Assembly: GCA_946558465.1 (NCBI GenBank)
Contig: CAMNTM010000003.1
Span: 124,001 to 188,000, forward strand
Length of the DNA: 64,000 nt
DNA from: an uncultured Lachnospiraceae bacterium
Lineage (GTDB): Bacteria; Bacillota; Clostridia; Lachnospirales; Lachnospiraceae
Reading direction: 5' to 3'
This document shows, one piece after another, positions 34,242 through 42,865 of this stretch. The translations under genes and the position numbers were made by a program. Below the pieces are notes generated by a model. The model had not been told where the DNA came from. It made no database searches and saw only the letters and a program-made list of their open reading frames with translations. How positions within the stretch are numbered: the stretch's first letter is position 1; each line of letters begins with the position of its first letter.

Positions 34242-35066
34242 TTACCCCTTTACAGCTCCTGCTGTCATGCCGTCAATAATTCTATCTGTAAGCAGTACAT
34301 AGATAATAATCGTCGGCAGAATAGAGATTACCATTGCCGCAAATGCATGTGCATAATTCGCTTCAAATGTAGTCAAGAAGGATCGGATTGCCACCTGCAC
34401 AGTTCTCGATGAATCACTCTGATTCAAAAGATTCGCAAACAAAAGCTCATTCCAGGAATTAATAACCAGGAAAACGCACGCTGTCACAATTCCCGGTTTG
34501 GAAATCGGCAGAATGATTTTCCGGAATGCCTGTCCGCAGTCTGCGCCGTCGATCCTTGCTGATTCTGTCAATTCCTTTGGTATTGTGTCCATATATCCCT
34601 TAATTACCATAAAACTCATCGGCAGATTAACCCCTGCATACACAAGCGCAATCCCTAATATGTTATCATACAGTCCCATCTTGTTTATAATAACATAATA
34701 CGGCACCATAAATGCATTCGTCGGTATGAAAAGACACATAGAAAATACAATTGCCAGCAGCTTCCGGCTCATAAACCGGTGCTGCATTGCGTAAGCTGCC
34801 AGGGTTGCCGCTGTAATAGAGATAATCGTGGCCAATCCTGCCACCAATACAGAATTCCAAAAATACAGCAGCATAGGATGACTTTCCATTACCTCCTTAA
34901 AGTTATCAAAGGAAAGATTCCTCGGAATTCCAAAGGGTTCATTGAACAAATCTGCATTCGGGCGAAACGAGGAAAGCATAAGCCAAAGAAAAGGTATCAG
35001 CATAAGTATCAGAATAATCACCAGAAAAACCATAACAAGCGGCGATATCTTTTTTCTACCGTGCAT
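34242..35066 (-). CDS. Carbohydrate ABC transporter permease, MalG type (arabinoside operon)
   Basis: A 274-residue permease, starting at the ATG at 35066 (MHGRKKISPL) after AAGGGGGAAG; a longer frame to 35102 overlaps the preceding gene. Six hydrophobic segments and the EAA loop TESARIDGADCGQAF are present. It overlaps the stop of the MalF-type permease by 11 bases. Together with the lipoprotein at 35944 it imports the substrate of the GH127 pathway. No ATPase is present, so a shared ATPase is assumed. Confidence 0.93.
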   Translation of the reverse strand: MHGRKKISPLVMVFLVIILILMLIPFLWLMLSSFRPNADLFNEPFGIPRNLSFDNFKEVMESHPMLLYFWNSVLVAGLATIISITAATLAAYAMQHRFMSRKLLAIVFSMCLFIPTNAFMVPYYVIINKMGLYDNILGIALVYAGVNLPMSFMVIKGYMDTIPKELTESARIDGADCGQAFRKIILPISKPGIVTACVFLVINSWNELLFANLLNQSDSSRTVQVAIRSFLTTFEANYAHAFAAMVISILPTIIIYVLLTDRIIDGMTAGAVKG

Positions 35067-35925
35067 CGTTCTTCCCCCTTTCCTTCTGCAGAATCTGAAC
35101 AAACATCATAACAACAAATCCAAGAAGTACTGTAACCAAACCTGCAACCATAGATACTCCATACCGATTTGCTCCTACCATTTCCTTATAAATATACAAG
35201 GACAAATTCATTGTGCTGTTTGCCGGGCCTCCTCCTGTCATCAGGAATGGATATTCGAAGGTCCTCAGACAGAACGCCAGGTTCAGCATAATGTTCGTAA
35301 TAACCGCCGGCTTCATCAACGGAAGATAAATCTCCAAGTCCACCTGAAGCCTGCTTGCTCCGTCTACAACAGCCGCCTCATAAAGCTCCGTCGGTATCGT
35401 AGACAGCTGTGTCATAAATATAACCATAGTAAGCCCCACATACATAGCAAACGGTACAATATTTGCCGGAAGCGCGGTACCCGGCTCATTCAGCCAGGCA
35501 TGCGCCAGCCCTTTAAGTCCTGCTGTTTTCAAGAAATTATTCAAAAGGCCCACATCAACATGATAGATAAAATACCATAGAAACGCGATAGCTGTTGTAG
35601 AAATCACATTCGGGATAAAATATACAACTCTTAAAAATTTCCACCCTCTGGGTCTTCGATTTAAAAGTAAGGCTAGAATCAGTCCGAATGGAATATGAAG
35701 AAGCAGCGCCGCACCTATCCAGATAAGGGTATTCTTCACTGCTGTTCTAAATATGGCATCTGAAAAAACATATTTAAAATTTTCAATTCCTGTAAACACT
35801 TTCGGTCCCAGCCCGTCCCACTGAAAAAAACTAACATAAATCAAATAACATAATGGGAAGATGAAAAATACTGTTACAAGTATTACTGCCGGTAATAGAT
35901 ACAGTATTGTCTGCCGCTTCTTCAT
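35056..35925 (-). CDS. Carbohydrate ABC transporter permease, MalF type (arabinoside operon)
   Basis: A 289-residue permease with six hydrophobic segments and the EAA loop YEAAVVDGASRLQVDLEIYL. It lies 18 bases after the binding-protein gene and overlaps the MalG-type permease. Its N-terminus is short (MKKRQTILYLLPAV), as is usual for this subfamily. Confidence 0.93.
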   Translation of the reverse strand: MKKRQTILYLLPAVILVTVFFIFPLCYLIYVSFFQWDGLGPKVFTGIENFKYVFSDAIFRTAVKNTLIWIGAALLLHIPFGLILALLLNRRPRGWKFLRVVYFIPNVISTTAIAFLWYFIYHVDVGLLNNFLKTAGLKGLAHAWLNEPGTALPANIVPFAMYVGLTMVIFMTQLSTIPTELYEAAVVDGASRLQVDLEIYLPLMKPAVITNIMLNLAFCLRTFEYPFLMTGGGPANSTMNLSLYIYKEMVGANRYGVSMVAGLVTVLLGFVVMMFVQILQKERGKNDAR

Positions 35926-35943
35926 AATTTATACCCTTCTCTC

Positions 35944-37230
35944 CTACTGATTTTCAGACTCCAGCTGCTCGATAAATTCATCCGGAGTAATGTTGTCCAA
36001 TGCCAGACTTTCAAGCAGTGACGGAAGCTTGGAATTCGCTGCTGTACTTAAATTTCTCTGGATATTCACTGTGCTGTCCTCTACCTGTGAATATATATCC
36101 AGATACTCTCCGAGAAGACCTTCTGTCGATTGTACATCTGCATCACTCATATCTAGTTTCGGAGAAAGAAATACTGCCCCCTCCAGTGTCAGCTCCTTCA
36201 CACTTTCCTCTGATGTGATAAATTTCATAAATTTTACAATCGCTTCCTCTTTCTCCTTGTCATCTGTTTTTGCTGCTGCCCACGGTGTCTGTGCATCTGT
36301 TACAACATAGGTTTCTGACACCTTCCCGTCTCCAAAGGATGGCGCTTTTGCAATACTGATTTTATCCTGTATTTCACCCAGAGTACCAATCAGCCACGGT
36401 CCGTCTATTGTCATTGCTGTTTTTCCTGATGCAAAGTTATTCATGGCAACCGAATAGTTGGCACCAATCGCATCTCCCGTTGTATAATCCCAAAACTCTC
36501 TAAGCTTCGCTGCTGCTGTTTTCATCTCGTCTGTGTCGATGCTTCCGCCTTTATTCAGAGGCTCCACTCCTGCACAGCTTGCTGCAAGGTAAGTAAACAG
36601 GTTGCATGTATACCATGCATCATCTGCTGTATAAAGTGAAAATGGCGTTATCCCCTGCGCCTCAAGCTTCTTACAAGCCTCAAGCATCTCATCCCAGGTC
36701 TTCGGAAATTCACTGATTTCTGCCTGCTCGAATAATTCTTTATTGTAATAAATAACTGCTCCTGCTTTTTCAAACGGAATGGAGGTAATCTGCCCGTCTA
36801 TCGTCAGATTATCCAAGTCTCCCTCGCTGAATCTCCCCTTCCACTCATCATCCATATAATCCGTAAAATCCATAAGCTTTCCTGACTGCTGGCGGGACAA
36901 ATCATTCGGATTGAAATTGTAGTGGAAAATATCTGGTGTAGTATCGGTAGATATCATAGTTTTAACCTTTTCCTGATACGCCGGAAAATCAGGATTTACT
37001 GTTACCTTTACCTCAATCTTTCCTTCATTTTCCTTGTTAAAATCTTGAATCAGCTTATCAAGCGCTGCTCCTCTTTCAGAATCTGTACTCCAGCTGTGAT
37101 ACATATCCAGCACAACCGCACCGGATTCCGATTTTTCGGTTTCCTTCTTGCCCCCGGAATTTCCGCATCCTGCTGCCAATCCTGTTACCATTGCTGCGGT
37201 AAGCAGCATACTGATTACTCGTTTTTTCAT
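35944..37230 (-). CDS. Sugar-binding lipoprotein (arabinoside operon)
   Basis: A 428-residue family 1 solute-binding protein with signal peptide and lipobox ending LAAGC (Cys22). The mature part shows YHSWSTDSERGAALDKLIQD and the typical IYYNKELFEQAEISEFPKTW, which marks the family. It binds the imported oligosaccharide outside the cell. The gap of 116 bases upstream contains an 11-bp inverted repeat (37281-37320) which may set the level of this gene against the enzyme gene before it. Confidence 0.93.
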   Translation of the reverse strand: MKKRVISMLLTAAMVTGLAAGCGNSGGKKETEKSESGAVVLDMYHSWSTDSERGAALDKLIQDFNKENEGKIEVKVTVNPDFPAYQEKVKTMISTDTTPDIFHYNFNPNDLSRQQSGKLMDFTDYMDDEWKGRFSEGDLDNLTIDGQITSIPFEKAGAVIYYNKELFEQAEISEFPKTWDEMLEACKKLEAQGITPFSLYTADDAWYTCNLFTYLAASCAGVEPLNKGGSIDTDEMKTAAAKLREFWDYTTGDAIGANYSVAMNNFASGKTAMTIDGPWLIGTLGEIQDKISIAKAPSFGDGKVSETYVVTDAQTPWAAAKTDDKEKEEAIVKFMKFITSEESVKELTLEGAVFLSPKLDMSDADVQSTEGLLGEYLDIYSQVEDSTVNIQRNLSTAANSKLPSLLESLALDNITPDEFIEQLESENQ

Positions 37231-37280
37231 GTTCTTTATCCTCCTCTTTATATTTTTATATTGCCATTCTGCCCGGATCC

Positions 37281-37320
37281 CTTCATTTCTGCAAAAGCAG
37301 CAAGCCAGTCAGAAATGAAG
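37281..37320. promoter_or_regulatory. Intergenic stem-loop between enzyme gene and binding-protein gene
   Basis: An 11-bp perfect inverted repeat (CTTCATTTCTG at 37281-37291, its complement at 37310-37320). There is no T-run, so it is more likely an RNA-stabilising or attenuating stem. Such stems often let the binding protein be made in excess over its neighbours. Confidence 0.5.
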
Positions 37321-37346
37321 CTTTCATTACAGGCAGATTACAACCC

Positions 37347-39464
37347 TTACAAGTACTTTTCACAAGTGGCATTACGCTCCTGCAAATATCCTTCCACACC
37401 TCCGATTCCGGCCGAGTATATCCAGCCAAGTGTGCCCCATATATCTCCTTTTTCAATCATCCCGTCGTCCATACCCTGCGCGCAGATTCCGAAGCCCTCC
37501 GGCTGCATGCCGATGTCCTGAAACCCCATATCATCACCAGGCCGGGAAAGAATCTGATGAGTGGCTATACTAATCCAGTCTGCCATCCTTTCAAAAAATT
37601 CATTTCCAGTTTCCTTTCCAACCAAATACAGCTCCTTTATATGAAACAGCGAATATATATCCACTACACCCCCGCACCAGACAGAATTGATTGCCCCCAT
37701 TCCCTTTGTCCGGAAATTCTTATCTGCAAGAATTGTTCCGCCTCTCATCGGGGCATTCCATATATAATTCCACGTGACAAACTGTTTTGCCGCCTGCACA
37801 CTTCCTTCCAAATATCGCTTATCTCCGGATACTTTATATAAGTGATACAGGCCTGCCATAACATATTGTACAGCCTCCTTATCTACAATATTCGGATTGT
37901 CCAATGTCCCGCCCTGGTAAAGCTCAGCTTTTACCTCATGAAGAAGCGTATACTCACCGGCTCTTCTGGCTGCCTGTATATATTGCTCTCCTTCCGAAGC
38001 ATGCTCTGCCAGATCACAGAGAAACATAACCGGAATAACCGAGGATGCCTTTCTTCCTCTATCATTTTCCTCCTCCGTGAAGTCCGGGCGTTCATTCATA
38101 AATATCGGATCACCTGCCGGCGTATAAGCTCTGTACCAGGATCCATCCTTATTCTGCTTTTCTATCAGAAAATCTGCAAAACGCCTGACTGCTGCAATCC
38201 ATTCTCTCTTTTCGATTCCCTGGTCTTTATACCACACATATGCTGCCAGAAGATCTTTCATCGGCTCCGTCATCGTCCGGAGATAATTTCCCTGACTGTC
38301 CGGATAATCCATATAGTGAAGCTTCGGTGCGTCTGTATCTCCGAAGGCAGCAAAGGGTCTCTCTGCCCTGATATCATAAAGAGAGTAAAGCCATCCACTT
38401 TCCAGTACACAATGCTTCACAAAAAAATCTATGACTCTCTCCCCTTTCCTTATCATATCCGGTTCTTCCTTTGCCAGTGATAAGGCAATATCAATCTGCC
38501 TCCCGGTAAATCCGTATTCCAGCACATAAGTGTAGGTTTCATGCGGAATCAGATGATTCACGGTCCCAAATCCAGAAGGCTGCGAGCCATATCCCTTCTG
38601 AGGATTAAAATGAAAGAAAAATCCGGCTCCCTCTGTTCCAAACTCCCGGTAAGTTTTTTTCACGCTGGCCTTTCGAAAGCTTATCTCCTCCTCCAGGCCA
38701 AATGAAAGTGCTGCCGGCTGCATACACCGGCATTCTTCTAATCTGCCGGCCAAATCACAGTACCCTGCATACAGGGCCTCTGTAAAGGACACAGCGCCTT
38801 TAAGGGCAATACGATAAGAAAATTCGGCCTCAAAATCCTCCTGAAGCGGATAGAATGCCTTCACCGGCGTTCCGGAGGAATCCAGAGCAACACTGCTTTC
38901 CCGCTCTTCATAAGGCCAGCAGAGAGTAACATATGCACACGTATCACTTCCGTAACCTATAGAAGTTACTTCTGTTTTATGTAAATACTTATTTTGGCCA
39001 GGCACCCTCATTTCTTTTTCCGTATAGACTGCCGGCACTGTCTTCTGTATCGTTACAGACTCCCCTGTCTCCTCTCCGTAAAGTACCATCACTGCTCCCG
39101 GAAGACGGTCTTCCATAAAGGAATGGTACACACACTCCTCTTTCCCGATTCTCTGATTATATTCTACTGCCGGAATCCCCACACGAAAGCTCTGCGCTCC
39201 GTCTTCTACTTTTAAACACGCCGAAAAAGAAATCCCCTCACCCGGAATTATTTTGCCGGATTTTTCCCCACGAATTCTCCGCCTGTATGAATAAACCTTG
39301 TCATATTTTTCCCAGATGTCGATAACTGTAAAATGAAAGCCGGCATGATCCAGCTCATACCTCCACTCGATACTGCCTTCGTCCTCTGAATATCCGCAGC
39401 ATTCTATAATCTTGCTGATACCGGACATTGTATCCATTCTCAAACCCTGCAGCTCAACCTTCAT
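37347..39464 (-). CDS. Unassigned (alpha/alpha) barrel-like protein, probable glycosidase
   Basis: I cannot place this 705-residue protein in a named family. It has no signal peptide. The N-terminal 280 residues are beta-rich, with YSYRRRIRGEKSG typical of galactose-mutarotase-like domains. The C-terminal 400 residues are helical repeats, including RFADFLIEKQNKDGSWYRAYTP and GAINSVWCGGVVDIY, a pattern of six-hairpin glycosidases. Candidate acidic residues are in TDAPKLHYMDYPDSQGN and NERPDFTEEE. It is the first gene of the operon with GH127, binding protein and permeases, so an intracellular glycosidase acting on an arabinoside or linked sugar is the simplest guess. Confidence 0.7.
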   Translation of the reverse strand: MKVELQGLRMDTMSGISKIIECCGYSEDEGSIEWRYELDHAGFHFTVIDIWEKYDKVYSYRRRIRGEKSGKIIPGEGISFSACLKVEDGAQSFRVGIPAVEYNQRIGKEECVYHSFMEDRLPGAVMVLYGEETGESVTIQKTVPAVYTEKEMRVPGQNKYLHKTEVTSIGYGSDTCAYVTLCWPYEERESSVALDSSGTPVKAFYPLQEDFEAEFSYRIALKGAVSFTEALYAGYCDLAGRLEECRCMQPAALSFGLEEEISFRKASVKKTYREFGTEGAGFFFHFNPQKGYGSQPSGFGTVNHLIPHETYTYVLEYGFTGRQIDIALSLAKEEPDMIRKGERVIDFFVKHCVLESGWLYSLYDIRAERPFAAFGDTDAPKLHYMDYPDSQGNYLRTMTEPMKDLLAAYVWYKDQGIEKREWIAAVRRFADFLIEKQNKDGSWYRAYTPAGDPIFMNERPDFTEEENDRGRKASSVIPVMFLCDLAEHASEGEQYIQAARRAGEYTLLHEVKAELYQGGTLDNPNIVDKEAVQYVMAGLYHLYKVSGDKRYLEGSVQAAKQFVTWNYIWNAPMRGGTILADKNFRTKGMGAINSVWCGGVVDIYSLFHIKELYLVGKETGNEFFERMADWISIATHQILSRPGDDMGFQDIGMQPEGFGICAQGMDDGMIEKGDIWGTLGWIYSAGIGGVEGYLQERNATCEKYL

Positions 39465-39480
39465 TTTTTTCCCTCCTGCA

Positions 39481-39524
39481 CTATAATTGTTCTATGTCAT
39501 AATTATAGAAAATTCTCTCGTCAA
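39481..39524 (-). promoter_or_regulatory. Promoter and inverted repeat before the arabinoside operon
   Basis: On the minus strand TTGACG (39519-39524) and a weak TATGAC (39496-39501) are 17 bases apart. An inverted repeat (CTATAATT at 39481-39488, AATTATAG at 39501-39508) covers the -10 box and start. A weak -10 with a strong -35 is common at activated promoters. The YesN-type regulator may act here. Confidence 0.4.
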
Positions 39525-39670
39525 ATAACTCCAATTTTCTATTCAAATTTTATCGTTTTTCTTACCTTCCCAAATCATTTTTTCAATTTTCGTCATTTTG
39601 CACAATTCATAGAAAACAAATATAATGCTGGTATTGATTTAGATATTGATTTTACTTTTCTCTAAAAATA

Positions 39671-39724
39671 AAAATATCCCATGAGTTTCGATGCTTTTGA
39701 CACACGATTCTCGATGGGATATTC
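39671..39724 (-). terminator. Terminator after the NifX-like gene
   Basis: AATATCCCAT pairs with ATGGGATATT, extended by GAG/CTC with one bulged base. On the minus strand the stem is followed by TTTTTATTTTT. It ends the NifX-like transcript. Confidence 0.75.
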
Positions 39725-39755
39725 CTAATGATAATCACTTTAAACTACAAAAACG

Positions 39756-40160
39756 TTATTCCACTCCACATTGATGGCCGCTGCTGCAGCCGTGACTGCC
39801 ACAGCCGCCCTCATGATGGTGTTCCCCGTGATGACTGCACTGTACATCGGGATTAAATTCCAAATTTCCTGCCAGAAGCGCTTCTACAGCTGCATCCGCA
39901 CTTCCACAGGCGCCGCCATAGAACTTGATGCCTGCTTCCGTCAATGCTGCCTGGGCGCCGCCGCCGATACCTCCACAGATCAGTACGTCAACATTCAATG
40001 CCTTCAGCATATCTGCCAGTGCGCCATGACCGTTCCCGTTGGTACCTGCAATCTCGGAAGACTTAACTTTTCCCTCCTCAACATTATATATCTTGAATTC
40101 CTCCGTGTGTCCAAAATGCTGAAAAATCTCCCCATTTTCATATGTTACTGCAATTTTCAT
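39756..40160 (-). CDS. NifX/NifB-like iron-molybdenum cofactor-binding family protein, His/Cys-rich tail
   Basis: A 134-residue protein of the dinitrogenase iron-molybdenum cofactor-binding family (NifX, NafY, and the MTH1175-like group). Residues 1-100 carry the RNase H-like fold, with MKIAVTYENGEIFQHFGHTEEF and ADMLKALNVDVLICGGIGGGAQ. The last 30 residues are rich in His and Cys (for example HHGEHHHEGGCGSHGCSSGH), suited to binding Ni, Zn or Fe-S clusters. No nitrogenase gene is near, so a metal storage or maturation role is likelier. The ATG at 40160 has AAAGGAGAAG upstream. Confidence 0.9.
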   Translation of the reverse strand: MKIAVTYENGEIFQHFGHTEEFKIYNVEEGKVKSSEIAGTNGNGHGALADMLKALNVDVLICGGIGGGAQAALTEAGIKFYGGACGSADAAVEALLAGNLEFNPDVQCSHHGEHHHEGGCGSHGCSSGHQCGVE

Positions 40161-40188
40161 TATTTTCACTTCTCCTTTCATTTGCTTT

Positions 40189-40369
40189 TCTTTGCATGCC
40201 AGCATGCACGACTCTCTACGTAACGGCATCCCTTCGAAAAACCGCTGCTTTGCAGCTCTTTCGCAGCTTTCGCTGCTCCGTTTTTCGTCCGCATGGGCTC
40301 CTCGCCCATGCTCTGACAGCTATATACGTGTCTTTGCATGCCAGCATGCACGACTCGTATATAGCTGTC
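40189..40369. repeat. Dense cluster of perfect inverted and direct repeats
   Basis: A 26-base exact direct repeat occurs at 40189-40214 and 40331-40356, each containing the palindrome TGCATGC-CA-GCATGCA. Between them lies an outer 8-bp stem (40235-40242 with 40280-40287) holding two inner hairpins (40244-40256 and 40263-40276), a three-way-junction shape. GCATGGGC/GCCCATGC follows (40291-40311). A 14-bp stem (40315-40328 with 40356-40369) encloses the second repeat copy. It sits between asnB and the NifX-like gene, so it would be in the leader RNA of the latter. Confidence 0.85.
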
Positions 40370-40386
40370 TGGTATGCCTCGGCTGG

Positions 40387-41919
40387 TTAACCGAAATATT
40401 GTTCATACCATACGAGGAAGGTGTAGATGGTCCAAATTTTTCTCCAGTTATCGGAGTTTCCGGCTATATAATCATCGAAAATAGCATTTATCTCATCCAG
40501 CCGGAAGAATTTTTCTGCTGCCTTGCTGTGGAATTTTTTCTGCACATCCTGATTATAACGCCCGTCCGCCATCCAGATACGGATTGGAACAATGAAACCG
40601 AGCTTTTTACGAAATGCAATCTCCTTTGGCAGTACCTTTGCCGCGGCAGTACGGAAAGCCACCTTGTTCTGCTCCTCATTTACCTTGTATTTCGACGGCA
40701 TCCGGGATGCAATATCAAAGATTCTCCTGTCTGTAAGCGGCATACGGATCTCCAGTCCTGCCGCCAGACTCATCTTATCTACATTCAGATAAATGTCACC
40801 CTCCAGCCAAATTTGAATATCCACATCTGACATTTTTGTAAGCGGGTCCAGCCCTTCTGTCTCTTCATAAATATCTTTTACCAAATTAATAGGAAGAATC
40901 TCATCAGAATACCGCTTAAGAATCCTCTTCTTCTCGTCCTCCTTCATAATGTTGGTATTTCCGACATAAAAATTCTTCAGATTCTCACCATACCGCTCTG
41001 CATTGCGGTACATATTGTAGCCGCCGAAAAACTCATCAGAACCTTCTCCGGAATAACAGATTTTTGTATGCTCTGCTGCAGCCCGGCATGCAATGGCAAA
41101 TGCAATAGCTGACGCATCACCCAGCGGCTGCTCCATATTGTACATAACATAGGGTACAATGTCAAAATATTCTTCCGGAGTGATTCTGCATCTGAAATTT
41201 TCACGTCCTAAAATCCGTGCAGTCTCTGCTGCCAGCCCGGACTCATCAAAACGTTCCTCATCATAGCCGCAGGAATCTGTCCTTTGTACATCAGATATTG
41301 CCAGTACATAAGATGAATCTACTCCGCCGGACAGAAATGATTCTGCCGTCTCTTCTGCCGTCTTTACCTCCGGCATAATTGACAGAAGCGTTGTATGAAT
41401 CTCATCTGCCCACTCTTCCAGAGACTTGCTTTCATCCGGCCGGAACTTAGGTGTCCAATAACGCTTAATCTCAAGACTTCCAGCCTTCCAGATCAGAAAA
41501 CGCCCCGGCAGCAGCTTCTTCACACCCTTAAAAAAGGTATCCTCACCTGCCACATAAGTCAAACTCAGATAGAGCTGCAGCATATCCTCATTCAACTCCT
41601 TCACAAATCCCGGCTCCTCCATGATTTTACGTATCGTTGTACCATAGAGCAGCCTTCCGTCCGCTGTCTCATAATAATAAAACGGCTTCGTACCAAACGG
41701 ATCTCTTAAGCAGAAAAGTTCCTCCTTATCCTCATCCCACAAGGCAAATGCAAACATACCATGCATATGGTCCGCCATACTGCTGCCCCACATCTCATAT
41801 GCCTTTACCAGAATCTCCGCCTCCCGTTCTTCACGGGAAAGAGTATGAGCAATTTCAAGCTCCGTGCAGAGCGATTCCCAGTTTCTAATATGCCCTCTGT
41901 ATTCCTGTACCTTTATCAT
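40387..41919 (-). CDS. asnB: Asparagine synthase-type protein lacking the N-terminal glutaminase cysteine
   Basis: A 510-residue AsnB-like protein that would join ammonia to aspartate using ATP. The synthase domain is complete, with the PP-loop SFLSGGVDSSYVLA and GSDEFFGGYN. The N-terminal glutaminase domain begins only at the stretch equal to the NGEIYN region of AsnB (here YRGHIRNWESL), so the N-terminal Cys2 and about the first 70 residues are missing. A stop codon lies 12 bases upstream, GAGG precedes the ATG, and no cysteine equivalent is encoded. It should therefore use free ammonia or act on another substrate. It stands alone between the repeat cluster and an iron-sulfur gene. Confidence 0.88.
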   Translation of the reverse strand: MIKVQEYRGHIRNWESLCTELEIAHTLSREEREAEILVKAYEMWGSSMADHMHGMFAFALWDEDKEELFCLRDPFGTKPFYYYETADGRLLYGTTIRKIMEEPGFVKELNEDMLQLYLSLTYVAGEDTFFKGVKKLLPGRFLIWKAGSLEIKRYWTPKFRPDESKSLEEWADEIHTTLLSIMPEVKTAEETAESFLSGGVDSSYVLAISDVQRTDSCGYDEERFDESGLAAETARILGRENFRCRITPEEYFDIVPYVMYNMEQPLGDASAIAFAIACRAAAEHTKICYSGEGSDEFFGGYNMYRNAERYGENLKNFYVGNTNIMKEDEKKRILKRYSDEILPINLVKDIYEETEGLDPLTKMSDVDIQIWLEGDIYLNVDKMSLAAGLEIRMPLTDRRIFDIASRMPSKYKVNEEQNKVAFRTAAAKVLPKEIAFRKKLGFIVPIRIWMADGRYNQDVQKKFHSKAAEKFFRLDEINAIFDDYIAGNSDNWRKIWTIYTFLVWYEQYFG

Positions 41920-41964
41920 CCTTACACCTCACCTGTATATTTATTCTGTATTCTAAGAATCCGA

Positions 41965-42034
41965 CAAAACGCGTCACTGGCGCGTTTTGCTGGATACTTC
42001 GTAATTTAAGCAGGGCACCCCAGGTGCTCTGCTT
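41965..42034 (-). promoter_or_regulatory. Two hairpins in the asnB leader region
   Basis: A 9-bp stem (CAAAACGCG at 41965-41973 with 41981-41989) and a 12-bp stem with one wobble (42008-42019 with 42023-42034) lie before asnB. Neither is followed by a run of T on the minus strand. They may be a terminator remnant or leader structures; no riboswitch class is recognised. Confidence 0.5.
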
Positions 42035-42131
42035 AATATAGTTTAGCACGATATATTTTTTTATACAACTGCCTCGTCAGGAAACTTGAATTATCCTTTA
42101 TCATTTTCATATATGTTCAGATAAACCGTCC

Positions 42132-42830
42132 CTATGAAACAGCACTGTAATCACTCCGCATATATTTTTGAGTATATCGGCATACAGCAAAGCACTTACC
42201 ACACAGATCTGTTTTTATACCTGTTGCTCTATACATAATTTCTATCTGCTTTTCATAGCAGCTTTCTACATCAACAATCTCTTCTCTCGGCATGCCTGCC
42301 TCCCATAATGTCCCGCGCAGCGCCCCTGCCGGACAGTTTTTTACACATATGGAACAGGAACCGCACAGAGATTTATTCATCGGGCTGTCGTGTTCCAGAG
42401 GCGCATCTGTCAGCAGAGAAGAAAGCCGCACTGCCGATCCATACGTGTCTGTTACAAGAAGCCCATTCTTTCCAATCCAGCCAAGCCCCGCCCTTGTGGC
42501 AACAGTTTTATGAGGAATTTTGGTGTTTCTGCCTGAATAAATCTTCACTCGATCTGTAGTCTGCGCATATGCTTCAAATCCTTTCCTCCTCAGAAACCTT
42601 TCTCCGGCTGCTGCAATTTCATTTAATTTATTATTCAGAGCTTCATACATATCATAATATTCCTTCGTAGGCGCATTCTGTAAATCAATAATGATATCTT
42701 TAGGTACTGGTACTGCAATAGAAACGCCTGTACCACAGCCGTCTTCACTGATTCCCTTTAAATCTCCAATCCCTGCCAGCTTTGCTCCGTTTTTAAACAA
42801 CAACTCTTTTAAATCCTGCGTCAACCCCAT
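42132..42830 (-). CDS. 4Fe-4S double-cluster domain protein, QueG-like
   Basis: A 232-residue iron-sulfur protein related to epoxyqueuosine reductase but without its cobalamin and HEAT-repeat parts. It has the GLGWIGKNGLLVTDTYGS core and the cluster motif CGSCSICVKNCP, with further Cys residues in VDVESC and DLCGKCFAVC. Such proteins act as electron donors or small reductases. It follows a flavoprotein gene by 35 bases, suggesting a two-protein redox pair. The partner substrate is unknown. Confidence 0.85.
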   Translation of the reverse strand: MGLTQDLKELLFKNGAKLAGIGDLKGISEDGCGTGVSIAVPVPKDIIIDLQNAPTKEYYDMYEALNNKLNEIAAAGERFLRRKGFEAYAQTTDRVKIYSGRNTKIPHKTVATRAGLGWIGKNGLLVTDTYGSAVRLSSLLTDAPLEHDSPMNKSLCGSCSICVKNCPAGALRGTLWEAGMPREEIVDVESCYEKQIEIMYRATGIKTDLCGKCFAVCRYTQKYMRSDYSAVS

Positions 42831-42865
42831 TCGACCGCGCCTCCTAGAATCAGCAATGCTCTGCC

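Noticed and set aside
40189-40356. Attachment sites of an integrated element (26-base direct repeat)
   Set aside because: The repeats are only 142 bases apart, with no integrase, tRNA gene or phage genes.
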